In this document: piece after piece, positions 1 through 11,690 of the stretch
Position numbering within the stretch: the first letter of the stretch is position 1
Layout of the letters: each line of letters starts with the position of its first letter
Source of the DNA: Apricaphanius iberus
Lineage: Eukaryota > Chordata > Actinopteri > Cyprinodontiformes > Aphaniidae
Length of the DNA: 64,000 bases
Assembly (NCBI GenBank): GCA_028564705.1
Contig: JAPXFQ010000812.1
Coordinates: 325,001 to 389,000, forward strand
Direction of reading: 5' to 3'
The notes under the pieces: generated by a model
Databases searched by the model: none
Told to the model about the DNA's origin: nothing
Seen by the model: only the letters and a program-made list of their open reading frames with translations
Position numbers and translations under genes: made by a program

Positions 1-734
1 CAGGGATCATTTCTTACATGATCAAAAGTCCGCAGTTACGTCTGAGGACTGACATTTATAAGAAGCCATGAAAAGCAACGCACCCCTGTAAACCACAAGT
101 TTTGAGACAACAACCTGGGATGAAGACGTTATCATTCACAAAAGAGCTAGATATTTATTTTTGGGTCAACTTTCAATATTGCTTAGTCGGGCAGCCTCAA
201 AATGCTACATTAATGGTGGTTAAATAACTGGTAGTTTTCTATGTAGAACTAAGATGTTAGATATTGTTTTTCTGCTTGCTTTGGAACAGAATACAATGCT
301 TCATGTATTACATGTATGGAGATCCAAGCTAATACAATGGAGCCTTACTTGTTTGCAGTTTAACATTTGCAGATTCATTTTGTGGATATTTGTGTGAAAC
401 GTTATACCAAATTCTTAACTGAAAATTCTTCTGATTATGGATTTTTTTCATAGAGCATATCTATGATATTTGAGAGAAAATGCAGCTTCATAAGCTTAAA
501 TGCGTATACAGAATGCTACCTGACATACTACTGGCTGGCGTTTGCCAAGCCGCCAATATTGGTTATATTTGTAATGTACTTTTTTCTGCACACTAAGATT
601 TCTGCACATCGATCCATCATGCCCAGTCAAAGCTAATGTTGGGTACACCTTTTTTGTTTAAATTTATTTTATAAATGCAAAATCTAATGGGGATATTTTG
701 TGATCATTAAACATTGTATTGTAATAACTCTTCT
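1..734. other. AT-rich intergenic DNA, nothing recognised
   Basis: No open frame, splice-flanked exon or familiar repeat was seen on either strand. The last part (about 690-734) may already belong to the retroelement tail that follows. Confidence 0.5.
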
Positions 735-810
735 TGTAAAGTGCCTTGAGATGACATCTGTTGTGAAACGGCGCTATATAAATAAACTGAATTGAATTGA
801 ATTGAATTGA
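735..810 (+). repeat. 3' tail of a dispersed teleost retroelement, (GAATT)n end
   Basis: The segment carries a sequence I recognise as recurrent in teleost genomes: GTGCCTTGAGATGACATC, then a GGCGCTATATAAATAAA stretch, then four GAATT-type units. A related copy lies inverted at 9890-9945. The pentamer tail suggests the 3' end of a non-LTR retrotransposon or SINE. The family name is not assigned. Confidence 0.6.
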
Positions 811-2770
811 TCAATTTGTAAATCAAATCAAAGCTTGACAGAAGAGATTATGCCTCGACTTTCTAAATCTTTAACTTTGAGTTTGATCTTTTGCACCTGA
901 CCTCCTGAGACTCTCACATTACTGCTGATCATGATGATTTCCTGAAGCCGTCAAGCCTTTGATTTTGTCATTAATGCAATAAGTGCATAGGACTGTGTTT
1001 TAATGATAATCTGGGCCAACAGAGATATACATTATACAAATTTATAACCTGGGCATTGGCGTCACTTCACTGATCTTTACTCCCAGCTATAATTGAAGTT
1101 GGGGCAAAGTCATTTCATGCTAGACCTCTAAGTCGCTGGAGTCCAAACTGGGAGGGAGATAATTCTCATGTTTTAGCATATATGAATTATTAAATTCGTA
1201 ACTTTTTTGTGGTAAAAACATCTCAGCTGAAATGGTTGAGTTACAGCAGAAGTTCTCCCAGTTAAACAAAGCTGAGCTCAAACCTGCTGAGCTTTCACTT
1301 TCTCCTCTCCAGTGAAGGAATCTGGAACATTCTCTGAGCTTTGCTGCTCTATTTGACCAAATACTGTTTTAGGGTCTCTCCAGAAGTGGCATACCTACAA
1401 GCTGCAGTGCTTGATGTGCAAAAAACAAAATTTTAGCATTGTACCTGATATTTCCATGGAGTTGGTTGATGATTTATTACTTTGAATCTTGAGCCACACT
1501 GCAGAATTTAGAAATTCCTCACTACCTGAGAAATGTGTGTCGATGCCACTGTGTGCTGAACTGCTGTGACCCAGCTCAGAGACTTTTTTTAACAGCATAA
1601 GCCTGGAGAAAAAGCTGAACCCAAGCAGGCTGTTCAGACATACTGCTGCTTTACAAACCTGCTTTCTTTCATTATTACCCACACAGACCAGCACTCAGAT
1701 ACACAAACACAGTGAGCAGACAGTAGCAAAGACTTCTCAGACACTCTAATGGGGGAAATTAAACTTGCATGACAGACTTTGGTTGCCAGTTCCCATTTTT
1801 GTCAAATTCAGAGTGAGTCAGTTTTGATTAGACCAGCATTCTTTAAATAAACAAGAATTAAAAAAAATCAAACCAAAGTTTTAAAGTCTGGAAAGAACCA
1901 TATTAGGATGGTTTTGGCTATAACAGGATTTTAGGAATGACTTTCATCGAACCTTTGGGCTTTCTAGGATTACTTAAATTATAAGAATAACAGAATTTAT
2001 CTGTGTTGCATTTTAATCACAGATGAATTACAGATGAACAGATGAACTAAATTTAAATCGATCTGGATTACTAGTCATACAAATGGAACGGTTTATGTTT
2101 TGAGACATTTATTGTGAATTGTTTAAATCTAAGTAACCTGAGTTGAACAAATTAATTTGTCATCTGCAAGTACGCCAACAAAATTTTGTTATTTTTTTCA
2201 CTGCCCACATATCAACACTTCTGAATCCAGCAAAAGGAGTGGAGCAGCAATAAGCAACAGTCCAATGCAATAATGGAAGAGGTGGAGATTGCCACCACCT
2301 ATGAGAAAAAACAATAGTTTGTTATCATGAAAACTATGGATGCAGGTCTCTACTAATGAATACATTTTACACTCATTGATGTATGCAGGCAAAACAAATA
2401 CAAAAAAATTATATTTTTTGTCAAACAATGCAAAAGTTTTAAGATATTTACCTTCTTATTTTTGGCTGTATTGCATTGAGATTCATTTTAAGTTTTCAAA
2501 ACTTGCACAACCCTTTGAGTTTCATGGTTGTACTGGTTGAATTGAATCAGCAGAAGCCTTGAGGATGTTGTCTGCGATTACAGCGCTGCTCCAGCATGGT
2601 AGCCATAATTCCAGAGGAAAAAAATATATCTCACGGGTATTGTGGCTTAAGGGCAATAACAAATTCATAATCAAGATAGGTTGTATGTTTACCATTTCGT
2701 CACCTGTTGAGGAGCAAAAGAGGTAAAAAAAAAGACATATCCATGATATGCAGATATGAAGGATGTGCAT
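811..2770. other. Intergenic DNA without recognised features
   Basis: The short open frames here (for example on the minus strand at 1395-1694 and 2198-2428) have no domain signal and only chance length. No repeat family was recognised. Confidence 0.5.
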
Positions 2771-2811
<41 letters not shown>

Positions 2812-2812
2812 A
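2771..2812. repeat. (AAAG)n microsatellite
   Basis: About ten uninterrupted AAAG units follow a GAAG start. This is a perfect tetranucleotide tract and is probably length-polymorphic. Confidence 0.95.
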
Positions 2813-4320
2813 CCTTCAGTGCATCCAGTGTCTTTAGTACATTGGTGACTGTTTACCGTGTGAACAGCTTACCATCAGGAAAGTCACCTCTCATTTAGTA
2901 TATTCGTTGAGCAGAAAAAAGGCCTACTTCAAGGCCATATCCACAGTTTCAAAATTACAGAGGTCCACCCAGGGGCGAAACCATAGTCTCAAAATGGGGG
3001 GGGGGGTTCAGACTGAGTTACTTACCATCCTCTCAAATTCAGTCGCACCTTTCTTCTGTGGCTAAAGAGTAATTTAATTTACTGTTCAGAACTAACACTA
3101 TGATCTACTTTGCTACATTTAGCATCTACTATTTAGGGGGTGTGAAGGGGGATTGCTAAAAGTTATAATGAATTATGAATAAAAGAGTCAGGATGGCTGA
3201 TTATGGTGGGCTGTCTATAAAAATATAGACTAAAGATATTTTGGAGTGGAAAAGGAATAAGAGTAATTCTAAAATATTTGTGAAATCCTTGTCATGATAT
3301 CTGTCTGGTTTCTCTCAGTTATGCATCTCTTTCTGAGCGATTTCTAATTTCTTCTTGTGAAGACCCTGAATCATTGTCCCTGCAGCTGGCCTCTGGTCTT
3401 ATGTCTCCTTCCTGACTCTGGTCATTACTATTGTGGCATTAAAAATACAAAAAAGGGTAGAAACTAAATATGAAAATAGAATTATGATATGTAGCAGTGA
3501 TATTACTGTGGAAACTAACCTCGAAGTCCCTCTTATGCCATATGTATTTTATTATTATCAGTTCATATCAGTGCCTTTTGCTGGCTGTGGCTGGTTTGCC
3601 GGACGTGCTGCTCTGCTTTGTTGCAGCTGTCCGTAATTCACTGATGCCGTGTGTGTATGCTTAAGGTGAGTTTAAATATGGATCAGAAAATGGTTTACCA
3701 TATGTTAACAGACTGAACGGCTGTATCGGTAGAAAAAACACAGGAAAAGTGTGTCACGCCAATAGTCCCACCATATTTTCTTCAGATAACAACACAGGTA
3801 ATTCAAACACCATTATTTTAATCATGTTTCCATTAAATGCACAGCAAAAAATTACAGAGGTCTGGACCTCGGTTTCTTCAATGGTAGAAATGACATTGGT
3901 CTCCATTGAAAAACTTTGTTCTTTTTTAAGTACTTGTAGGTACTCACTCTGAGTTGTATAAGCATTCTGCATGTAAATGTTTTCTCTAAACTCCTTCCTC
4001 TGCATCAGCTACAGAAAGAAAATAGAACAGAAAAAAGAGAGTCAGAAAACCTTAGGCACCTGTACATCACAGTGAAATAACGTCCCCCCTCACACTCATC
4101 CTCCACACTTGGCCATGCCCATTCGTGCCTCCTGGCCATGCCCACTTTGGTAGAGTTTTTCAAATGTTGCCTTGGGGCAGGACGATGCTTTTTCATTGGG
4201 TTCAGTTACTCTTCAATAATGTTTAATTGGGATTTATGTGGCCCCTGTAATGTAAAACAATCTGGTTTAATCTAAAGTATTTTTTTGAAGAGTTCAGAAA
4301 TTCTTTATCTACTAGAATAA
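2813..4320. other. Intergenic DNA; 11-G run at 2996-3006
   Basis: Apart from a run of eleven G at 2996-3006 and further short G-rich stretches near 3136-3152, nothing was recognised. Short open frames on both strands between 3433 and 4196 look like chance. Confidence 0.5.
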
Positions 4321-5100
4321 GTAAGTGTTGGGTCACACACACAACCATCAGCTACTCTGCTCTAGCTCCACAGGAAGTGGGGGGACGGAAGTCTACAAAT
4401 ATAGCCCGCTTCGTTCTTCTGCATTATGTCGGCTGGGGAGCAACAGAAGATAATCTCCAACCATCTTCCTTCGCTGGCAGAGGGAGGCACAAGTTTTTGA
4501 GAGATCTCCGCTTTAAAGGAACCCAAAGACCACTACAGGTAAATATTGAACATTGATAAACAAAGACCTTGTATATCCCCAGATTCCTATGAGACCCCTC
4601 TGAGTTTCAGGCTGCCAACTGCTGCGAGCCACTGTACCGAGAGCCAAACCAACCAGCAGCCGCATCGAGTGCCGACACATAACTAATAAGAGTGGCCGAG
4701 TCGGAGAATCCAGAGGTACTGTTCGTGAGTGTCGGGGCCAGCCACCACACAGCTGAACCCAGAAAGGAGGGAAATGACATCCCGATCGGAAGCCTGCTAA
4801 CTAGCTTAGCAACCCTTTGTTGGCCTGCTGGGCTACCGTCGTCAGAGCCGCTCCATTCACAACAGAGAACGCTTGGAGGATTTTAAACGTTCATAAAGTT
4901 AGGATAACAAATTTTAAAGGAGTTTCTCTTTTTTATTGTTAACGTTTTAAGGTTACCTATCTTTGGGTAAACTAGGCCCCGGCCTGAAGTTTTAATCAGT
5001 GTTTTTAAAAGACTTTTCCCGACAAAGAGTCGTTTTAAATCCTGTAATTTGAGCTACCCTATCAGACAGGAGTTTTTCGGGGTTTTTTTAATGTTTAATG
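4321..5100. other. Unexplained GC/CpG-richer island, possible non-coding exon or old LTR-like repeat
   Basis: This stretch is richer in G+C and CpG than its flanks, especially 4370-4480 and 4600-4880. It has a weak TATA-like AAATATAGC near 4397 and a good splice-donor match, CTACAG/GTAAAT, near 4541. No open frame over 65 codons occurs. It could be a promoter with a non-coding exon on the + strand, a distal regulatory island, or the leader of a decayed LTR-type element. I have only a vague recollection of similar teleost repeats and do not choose between these. Confidence 0.35.
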
Positions 5101-6001
5101 AATGTATTTGAGCCACTCTAAACGCCCGACGTGTGTCGCAAACCGCTAAAGCTAACCAAGCCCACGTGTTGTTTAGGCTGGCGTTTCATAAACAAAGCTC
5201 GCTATTAATGGTTCAAATAGAACTCAGTTTAAAAATAGATTGTCTAAGAACAGAAACAAATCTTGTTTTCCCGTGTTTGAACTCTCCTTATTTGATCAAA
5301 ATATGGGAATTAGATTGTTTCACTGTCGTGATCAATCCATGAATTAAGTAATCCACCAAAGGTTAATTACTCTTATCAAGATAATTTTTAAACATAACAA
5401 TTCTTAATCCTAAGAATGTTTTGTGTTTTCTTACATTGCTTATTGATTTAGAGGTAAACCAGTGGTGCTAAATTAGTTAAACTAATTCAAATTAGTTAAA
5501 CTAATTCAGTTTCATTCCAGCATCTGCAGATCAGGTATTTGGTTCGTAAAACATCCAAATTCATCTAGAACTGACACCAGAATCCGTGGTTTCTCATCTT
5601 ATTACATGTTCATCTTTTTGTGTTCTTTCATTTTAACTATTCAGTTATTTTAATCAGTAGTGTGTTGTTTTTCTATCCTGGTGATTAAAATGTTTTTTCT
5701 TATTTTTCTTTTTTTTAAATACATTTTGTGTCTTGGAAAGTAACTGTTGTATTTCTTGTTCAACACACTCATTTTGCAAAGTTTATTGCCAATACATGGT
5801 AAAGAATTAATTCCTTCAGATTATGAGATTATAAACATTTTGCTAATAAAATAATTCCTGATAAAGGTGGTGCCCCGAAATAATGATAATTTTCCATAAA
5901 TTATTAATATCACTGACTGCCATAAGCAGTCCTTTGACCATGAATAGCCAAATGACTACATTCTTGGTAATTTCCCCAACATAAGGTTAAACTGCCTTTA
6001 C
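5101..6001. other. AT-rich DNA with a 19-bp palindromic tandem pair at 5470-5507
   Basis: Two adjacent identical 19-bp units, each containing the near-palindrome AATTAGTTAAACTAATT, lie at 5470-5488 and 5489-5507. The rest of the stretch shows no coding or repeat signal that I can name. Confidence 0.6.
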
Positions 6002-6420
6002 TAGGGCTGGGTAATATGGCTTTAAATTGATATCCCGATATATCGATATATTGAGCAATTCAGCTTGATAGCAATAAAAAACATGTTTTTTTTCTCTAAA
6101 TGGGGCTGTGGCTTCTCTTCCTCCTTGATTAGCTCCACCCTCACCACTTCAATATATGAATCCTGCTCCATTTTCTCTTCATCTTTCCTTTCCAGTGTTA
6201 CCAACTCCTCAGCATGGAAAGTAGCTATCGGCTATCCCGTAAGTCATTAAAAGTTGCTAAATGACACCTTATTTGCATAATGTTCATGTAATTTGTAAAA
6301 ACTCCAAAAATACCGACATGGTCAAAATGATGTTGGTTTATACCGTTATAATTATATATTTTGGCATCGGTAAATTTTAACTTTATTGCTTTATCACTTT
6401 TTTGATTTTACCAAGCCCTA
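6002..6420. mobile_element. hAT-like MITE, 419 bp, with 8-bp target-site duplication
   Basis: The ends are inverted: TAGGGCTGGGTAA on the left against the complement of TTACCAAGCCCTA on the right. The flanks are GCCTTTAC (5994-6001) and GTCTTTAC (6421-6428), an 8-bp duplication with one mismatch, as expected for hAT elements. The left end runs into ATATCGATATAT-type sequence common in teleost MITEs of this kind. No transposase is encoded, so it is non-autonomous. Confidence 0.75.
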
Positions 6421-8525
6421 GTCTTTACTTAAACATAAAAAGTCACCTCATAAGAAAGTTATGCATAAGAAAGTTAAATATCAATTGAATGGAATGCATT
6501 CTTGCTCATTAAGATTACTGACATGCAAGTTTCTGTCCTCTGCTTGGCTAACTGCAACTCTAACACCATCTCCGTTAACTAAAATTTAGAAAAGTGTAAT
6601 GTGAACCAAAAATCTTGTCGGTATGTAGTCTTACCTGTAGTACACCCTGAAGTGGAGATCGAAGGTTGTAAACTTATCTTAAATTGACTGCTTTCTATTT
6701 TAAGGAAGAGGATGAGGTCAGAATCGGCGGGGAGTTGCAGACATTCTACTCAACTAAGCTATATTAACGATTCTCTTTCAAAAATAAAAGTAAATAATAA
6801 CAAATATAGCAACTTGTAATGGGGTTCTTTGAGACTTCTTTGAAACTGGGCATACTCGAAGAGGAAGGTTGCATTCGCCATTTGGGAGTAGTCACAAAAA
6901 CAACAGAATGTAAATTAATTCTTAAACTTTCCACTTTTTTATTTACATATGGATCAAATATTTGTTTTACCATGCTAGTATAATGAATTTAAATGAAAAT
7001 ACTTTAAGATGAGGGTTTTTTCTCAGCAATTATTAGGTGAGATAAAAACCATTAGATTAATTTGATTCATTAATTACAGATTGTAATCAATTAATCTCAA
7101 GGTTTTTAAATCTCATGACAGCACTAGTTATGACATTAGAAAGAAATACTTTTTTAGATTTAGACATTTTACAGTGTGTTTTGTTTTTCTAACTGATGCA
7201 GGGAATTGAGTTTGGAGAAAATATTCACATGTATCATGCTCATACAACTAAGAATGATTGATTGTATTTTAAAAAAACTTTTTTTCATGATTTTGAAGGC
7301 GATCTCTAAACAGCATTTTGAACAACACTCTACCTTCAATGTTGCCTGATATGACAGTGTTTGACACTGACAACCATGTGATGCTTTTTAAGATACCCTG
7401 TGGCAATGACTCATCCTCTGGCGGTGCCAGACATTATAAAGCATGTATACAATGTCACAAATGAGTTGAATGAAATGATACCCAGTATCAATAATACAAA
7501 ATAGATGCATAACTATTTGCTTACGCACTATTATATTACCAATTTGGCTTACCATCTTTGCACTGCACCCACTCCTTCTGCTCACTGGAAATCTTACTGC
7601 CTCTCAGGGCACTGCTGATTGAAAACAGATCAAACATCCTGAGTTTAGTTATCAGCAGTTCTTGCATTAATTTGGTGTGGAATGCTTTAGATTGTAAGTG
7701 ACACATTTTCTATTGTAGCTCTCAACAAAGCCCTATAAAGTACACATGACCTTTGGATGAGCTGTGACTGACATTTTCCCCTCCACTATCCATTGAATCA
7801 TATCACTTCTATAATTTTTATGAAAATTGTTAATGTAAGGTATACCCCCTTTTGCACCACATTTATCCAATTGTTGTTATTTACCTCTACAACCCTGACA
7901 ATACCCATACAAAATGTTTGGCCACATTTTCTCTCAGCATCCATTTTAAAAGTGGAGCTACTTTTATTGAGGTCTGCTCGACTGCCTTGGGAGTGAGACC
8001 AGTTTTAACTGCTGGCTGGTGAAACCTGTCAAAATCTAACTTTCACATCCAGGGCTTTTACCGGGTCCAGTCCCACCAGAGATGTTAGCTCAGCTTTGCT
8101 GAGTTGGTCATTCACAGAGATAAAACCCCACCTTTCTGATGGACCAGTTTGTTTGATTGCCAAATGTAGCCGTCCCACCTGGGAGCAACACCATGAGACT
8201 GGGATGTCCTGCTTAACATCCCTGTTCAATCACTGGTCTTGGCTGCTGGTCGTGTTGCTGTTGGCATTTTGATTGAATGTTTTCGGTTTTCACACAGAGC
8301 CTCCTCTTAATAGCTCTTTTCATGTGACAGTGATCTATATGCAGGTAATTACAATTGGCCATGATGGATAGCGCTGTCAGATTTGCCATAATTATCCTGA
8401 GATTAAACATGTTTCAGAAGTTCCACATGTCACAAACCATTACAGGCTCACTGGGAAGTGTTGATTTTCACAGAGATGCAGACAATATTTTAGTCTAAAA
8501 TGCTCATTTTCTCAAAACCACGATT
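6421..8525. other. Intergenic DNA; short MITE-end remnant near 7040-7125
   Basis: Around 7040-7125 there is a TTAAT-rich stretch ending in CATGACAGCACTAG. It resembles the right end of the teleost MITE whose left end is seen at 46228. Nothing else was recognised, and the short open frames look like chance. Confidence 0.4.
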
Positions 8526-8790
8526 AAATATTCTTGAAATACAGTGCCTTAAAAATAATGCTAATCCCTTAACCATTTTCAAAATATGTTGTTACAACCA
8601 CGAACGTTAAATGCATTTTATTGTATTTTAGCACATACTGTTGTGAAAAAATAAAAGTGCTTAAAAAACAAAAGTATATAAAAGTACTTCATGTATTTGT
8701 AGATTCTTCTTTGTAAAATCCCCTTTCTATGGAGTTTCAGTTTTTTGGGGGAATGTCTCCACCAGTTTTGCCGTCCAAATTTTTGAGGGC
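8526..8790 (-). mobile_element. Tc1-like element end, decayed fragment
   Basis: CAGTGCCTTAAAAATAATGC followed by GTTGTTACAACCACGAACG-like sequence matches the terminal region of the common teleost Tc1 elements that start CAGTGCCTTGCAAAAG. The sequence then drifts into the reverse complement of the transposase region (near 8730-8790). A related end is seen at 10360-10405, so both may derive from one broken element. No open transposase frame remains. Confidence 0.6.
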
Positions 8791-9246
8791 CTTTTTAAGT
8801 TTTACTACGTTTTTTCGGTTAGATTTAAAGATTTGACTGTAACTAATGTGCCTTAATATTAATGTGGACATATCCTGCTTTTACATTACTCCTTTTTACA
8901 TCTAAATCATTTAGGAACAAGCATGGTCTATGTATAATGGAACTTAAATTCCTATGTCTGAAATCATCATTATTGTAGCTCTGCAGGCTCCTTTTCCACC
9001 GCTGTTCTAAGGAGCCTATTGTGATGTAGTTGTTTTGGCTCGGCCTCTTTATATCCGGTTGAGGGCGCTGCTTTCTCTGCCACCCTCCAGGTCAGAGAAT
9101 CTTCCACTCCCCCCCAGTCAGCCACTTTGTAGTTTGAAAGACATATGGCAATCTAGCAAAGCAGAAACTTTACATTTAAAAAATGACAGAGGAGTTTTCC
9201 ATCCAGCTGCAATTTTTTTACCTAACATACTACATACCACTAAATA
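8791..9246. other. Intergenic DNA, partly old repeat
   Basis: The stretch around 8980-9110 contains a TTTTCCACCGCTGTTC motif reminiscent of a teleost MITE also hinted at near 20965-21075. This is too decayed to assign. No gene was seen. Confidence 0.35.
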
Positions 9247-9556
9247 AACAGAACAAAAAATAAACAAACTTTTGTTTTGCTCCGATTTTTTTGGAGGTGA
9301 ACTTAAAGATCTAAAACATTTCCTACGTACATAAAATAACCATTTCTCTTAAGTATTGTTCACAAATTTTTATAACTCTGTGATAGTGAGCACTTCTCCT
9401 TTACTGAGATAATCCATCCCACCTCACAGGTGTGCCATATCAAGATGCTGATTAGACCGTATGATTATTGCGTAGTTGTGCCTTAGACTGGCCAAAATAA
9501 AAGGCCACACTGAAATCACAAAAGCAAAAGTGTTGTGTTAATATTTTTGTTCATTG
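9247..9556. mobile_element. 310-bp Tc1-derived MITE flanked by TA
   Basis: This is a non-autonomous relative of the larger Tc1 element at 46675-47847. The left end AACAGAACAAAAAATAAAC and the complement of the right end TTAATATTTTTGTTCATTG pair as terminal inverted repeats. TA dinucleotides flank at 9245-9246 and 9557-9558. The interior retains the same landmarks as the 46.7-kb copy (AGTGAGCACTTCTCCTTT, ATCAAGATGCTGATTAGAC, GACTGGCCAAAATAAAAG), and the whole transposase region is absent. Confidence 0.85.
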
Positions 9557-9889
9557 TATGTCTAAGACGACTGTACAATGGCCCCAAATCTCATCAACAA
9601 TATAGTAACGTGCAATGTTTCGCACTGCATCTGAAACACCATCACTAACACAACAATAATGTGTAGCTTAAAACGTATGAAAAAGAGGCATTCTTTAAAT
9701 TATAAAGAAAAGATCATACTAAATGACTATTGTCATTTAGTATGGAATATAACACAGAACAATGTTATCAATTTTACAAGTGCATAATGTTGACTATATT
9801 ACTGACACTTTACAACACATTAATACAAACTAATTTTCAGATACTGCGTAATTATGTTAACTGTACTATAATGAGATTAATACATCTTT

Positions 9890-9945
9890 GATTCAATTCA
9901 GTATATTTTTATTGCGCGTATTCACAATAGATGTTTCACACAAGA
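9890..9945 (-). repeat. Inverted copy of the (GAATT)n retroelement tail
   Basis: TTGATTCAATTCAGTATA followed by TTTATTGCGCGTATTCACAA and a GATGTTTCACA motif is the reverse complement of the retroelement end seen at 735-810, with many changes. Confidence 0.55.
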
Positions 9946-10179
9946 AGCCAAGGTTGTTAGTGTGCTACTTGCTAGCGTCAAGCTAGCATCACTGAAAGTG
10001 TTAGGCTTGTGGATTGTGCAAGACTAAAAACTGAAAAATAATCCAACATTGTTTCTATTATAGTACTAATAAAAGACGTATGTCATCTAGGAGCAAAAAT
10101 ATCAAGCACATAGCGCTAACATATGCAGAAGGCCAGATGCTAATGCTATCAAAACAATGGCCAAGAGGCCTGCAGCTGC

Positions 10180-10405
10180 TCTGGACTTGCCATAGGCCTC
10201 TTGGCTGCTTTTCTGATGAATGATATCCTTGTCTAATCAGCCAGTTTAGGTGGATGTCAATGTTTTGATAGGTTTGCAGGCGAAGCCCTGTTCGATGATA
10301 GGGGTGTCAGAACAATAAGGTGTATATGAGAAAATACTCAAAAATTCTAGGTTTTATGTGAAGAGGTTCAAGGGGTGTAAATACTTTGATAAAGCATTGT
10401 ACACC
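10180..10405 (-). mobile_element. Tc1-like transposon fragment, HTH-coding part and one terminal repeat
   Basis: Read on the minus strand, the segment resembles the start of the teleost Tc1 transposase gene (the DNA-binding region, here 10190-10270). After an internal deletion it continues into the terminal repeat (AAGGGGTGTAAATACTTTG at 10371-10389, then the GTAC end near 10402). It is heavily mutated and cannot encode a protein. The catalytic region is missing. Confidence 0.65.
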
Positions 10406-11690
10406 AAAGTTTTTTCTTCCCATGTTATATTCCAGACACACTCTCTCCATGTGTTCATTGTTTGAGCTGGATCTCCTTGCGCCATAATCGCTCATCAGAA
10501 ACTGGAGATAAATTAATCTGATGTTAAAACAAACATGTTCCACCAGCTGGTCCTGTGGACTGAGCCCTTCCAAAGGGGTAAAGGATGTTTCACAAAGCAA
10601 GTGATAAAAGGTCGAAAATAGAGAAATTAGTAGCATCTTGCTATCTTTTGCTGTGATATGCATCTTTTCTGTGCATTTTCTCTTCAATGATGGTCTGTCT
10701 GAGCTCTTGATCAACCTTTTCTGTTAAAGGTTTTAGAGAGTATAAAATTTAGATGAAAAACTCTCGAAAAGGGAAGTGATGCAAAAATCTTCCTGACCTG
10801 AAAGGACAGATCAGAAAGACAGAAGCCTTAAAGCTTGATTGGTCTTATTAGAGGGACTCCTTATCTAGCAATCCTTATTAGCTGGAGAGATGGAGGCGAT
10901 AATGGCCGACTGGCAGGTAGCACTGGACCGTTAAGTGAGCAAAATGAGGCAAAGTTATCGCCAGCCTGGCTGGAGGATCCTGCGTGTCTCAGATTTTATC
11001 CTTTGCGAGCGCTGAGATGTGACCATATCAGTCATCATCTTATTCATGTCGTGGTTCTATATGCGTTCGTGTTGCAGCCATTCAAGTTTTGACATGTGCT
11101 TAGGGTGAGAACAAAAGGAAAGGTGCAGGCACGAACATTTCTGCTTCACATGCTTCACATCTTCCTCTTTACTCATACTTTAATAAGCTCATTCTGTCTC
11201 ATTCTTTTCTGCCGCTGGACCGAAGCGTTTCCACAGAACTTCCTGCAAAAATTCAACATTTTAACTCATTGCGTGTATACATATCCATATAAATGTGTTT
11301 GTGTGCCCGTATATAATGACCAGAATAGATTCGGAAGCACAAGGTTAGGCATAAACAAGTGCTAAATTATTTTAAAAACAATAACTTGGGAAGGACAAAC
11401 CCAAAAGTCACATAAATGAGTTTGCAAACCACCGTGGGCAAGTTTTCCTTTCAGTGCAGGAAACATTTGGCTGTTTCATAAACTAAAGTTGTGAATCTGA
11501 CTTTTTTATGAAAAGAATCCATGATTTTATCACTTCCCCAGGTGTTTGTGCTATGGATTTTGATCATTTTTTGCTTTTCCCCTGTGTTAATTAAAGTTAG
11601 AAATGTGTCCCCTTATTGGGTCCGTCCTTTGTGTTTAGTGTGTTGACCTCAAACATGATAGTTTGTTACATGAACACTATTGTGACTGTA
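10406..11690. other. Unique-looking non-coding DNA with candidate conserved element at 10810-11090
   Basis: No repeat family or coding exon was recognised. The part from 10810 to 11090 has high sequence complexity and moderate GC. Homeobox-like ATTAG and GATA-like cores occur near 10845-10885. This makes it a candidate conserved non-coding element, but only comparison with other fish can show that. The minus-strand open frame 10307-10714 partly reads through the Tc1 end and is not a gene. Confidence 0.3.

Noticed and set aside
2771..2812. CRISPR-like array
   Set aside because: Simple tetranucleotide repeats without spacers. The genome is vertebrate, and no repeat-spacer pattern occurs anywhere in the window.
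10307..10714. 135-codon minus-strand open frame
   Set aside because: Part of it is the terminal repeat of a Tc1 relic and the remainder has no domain features.
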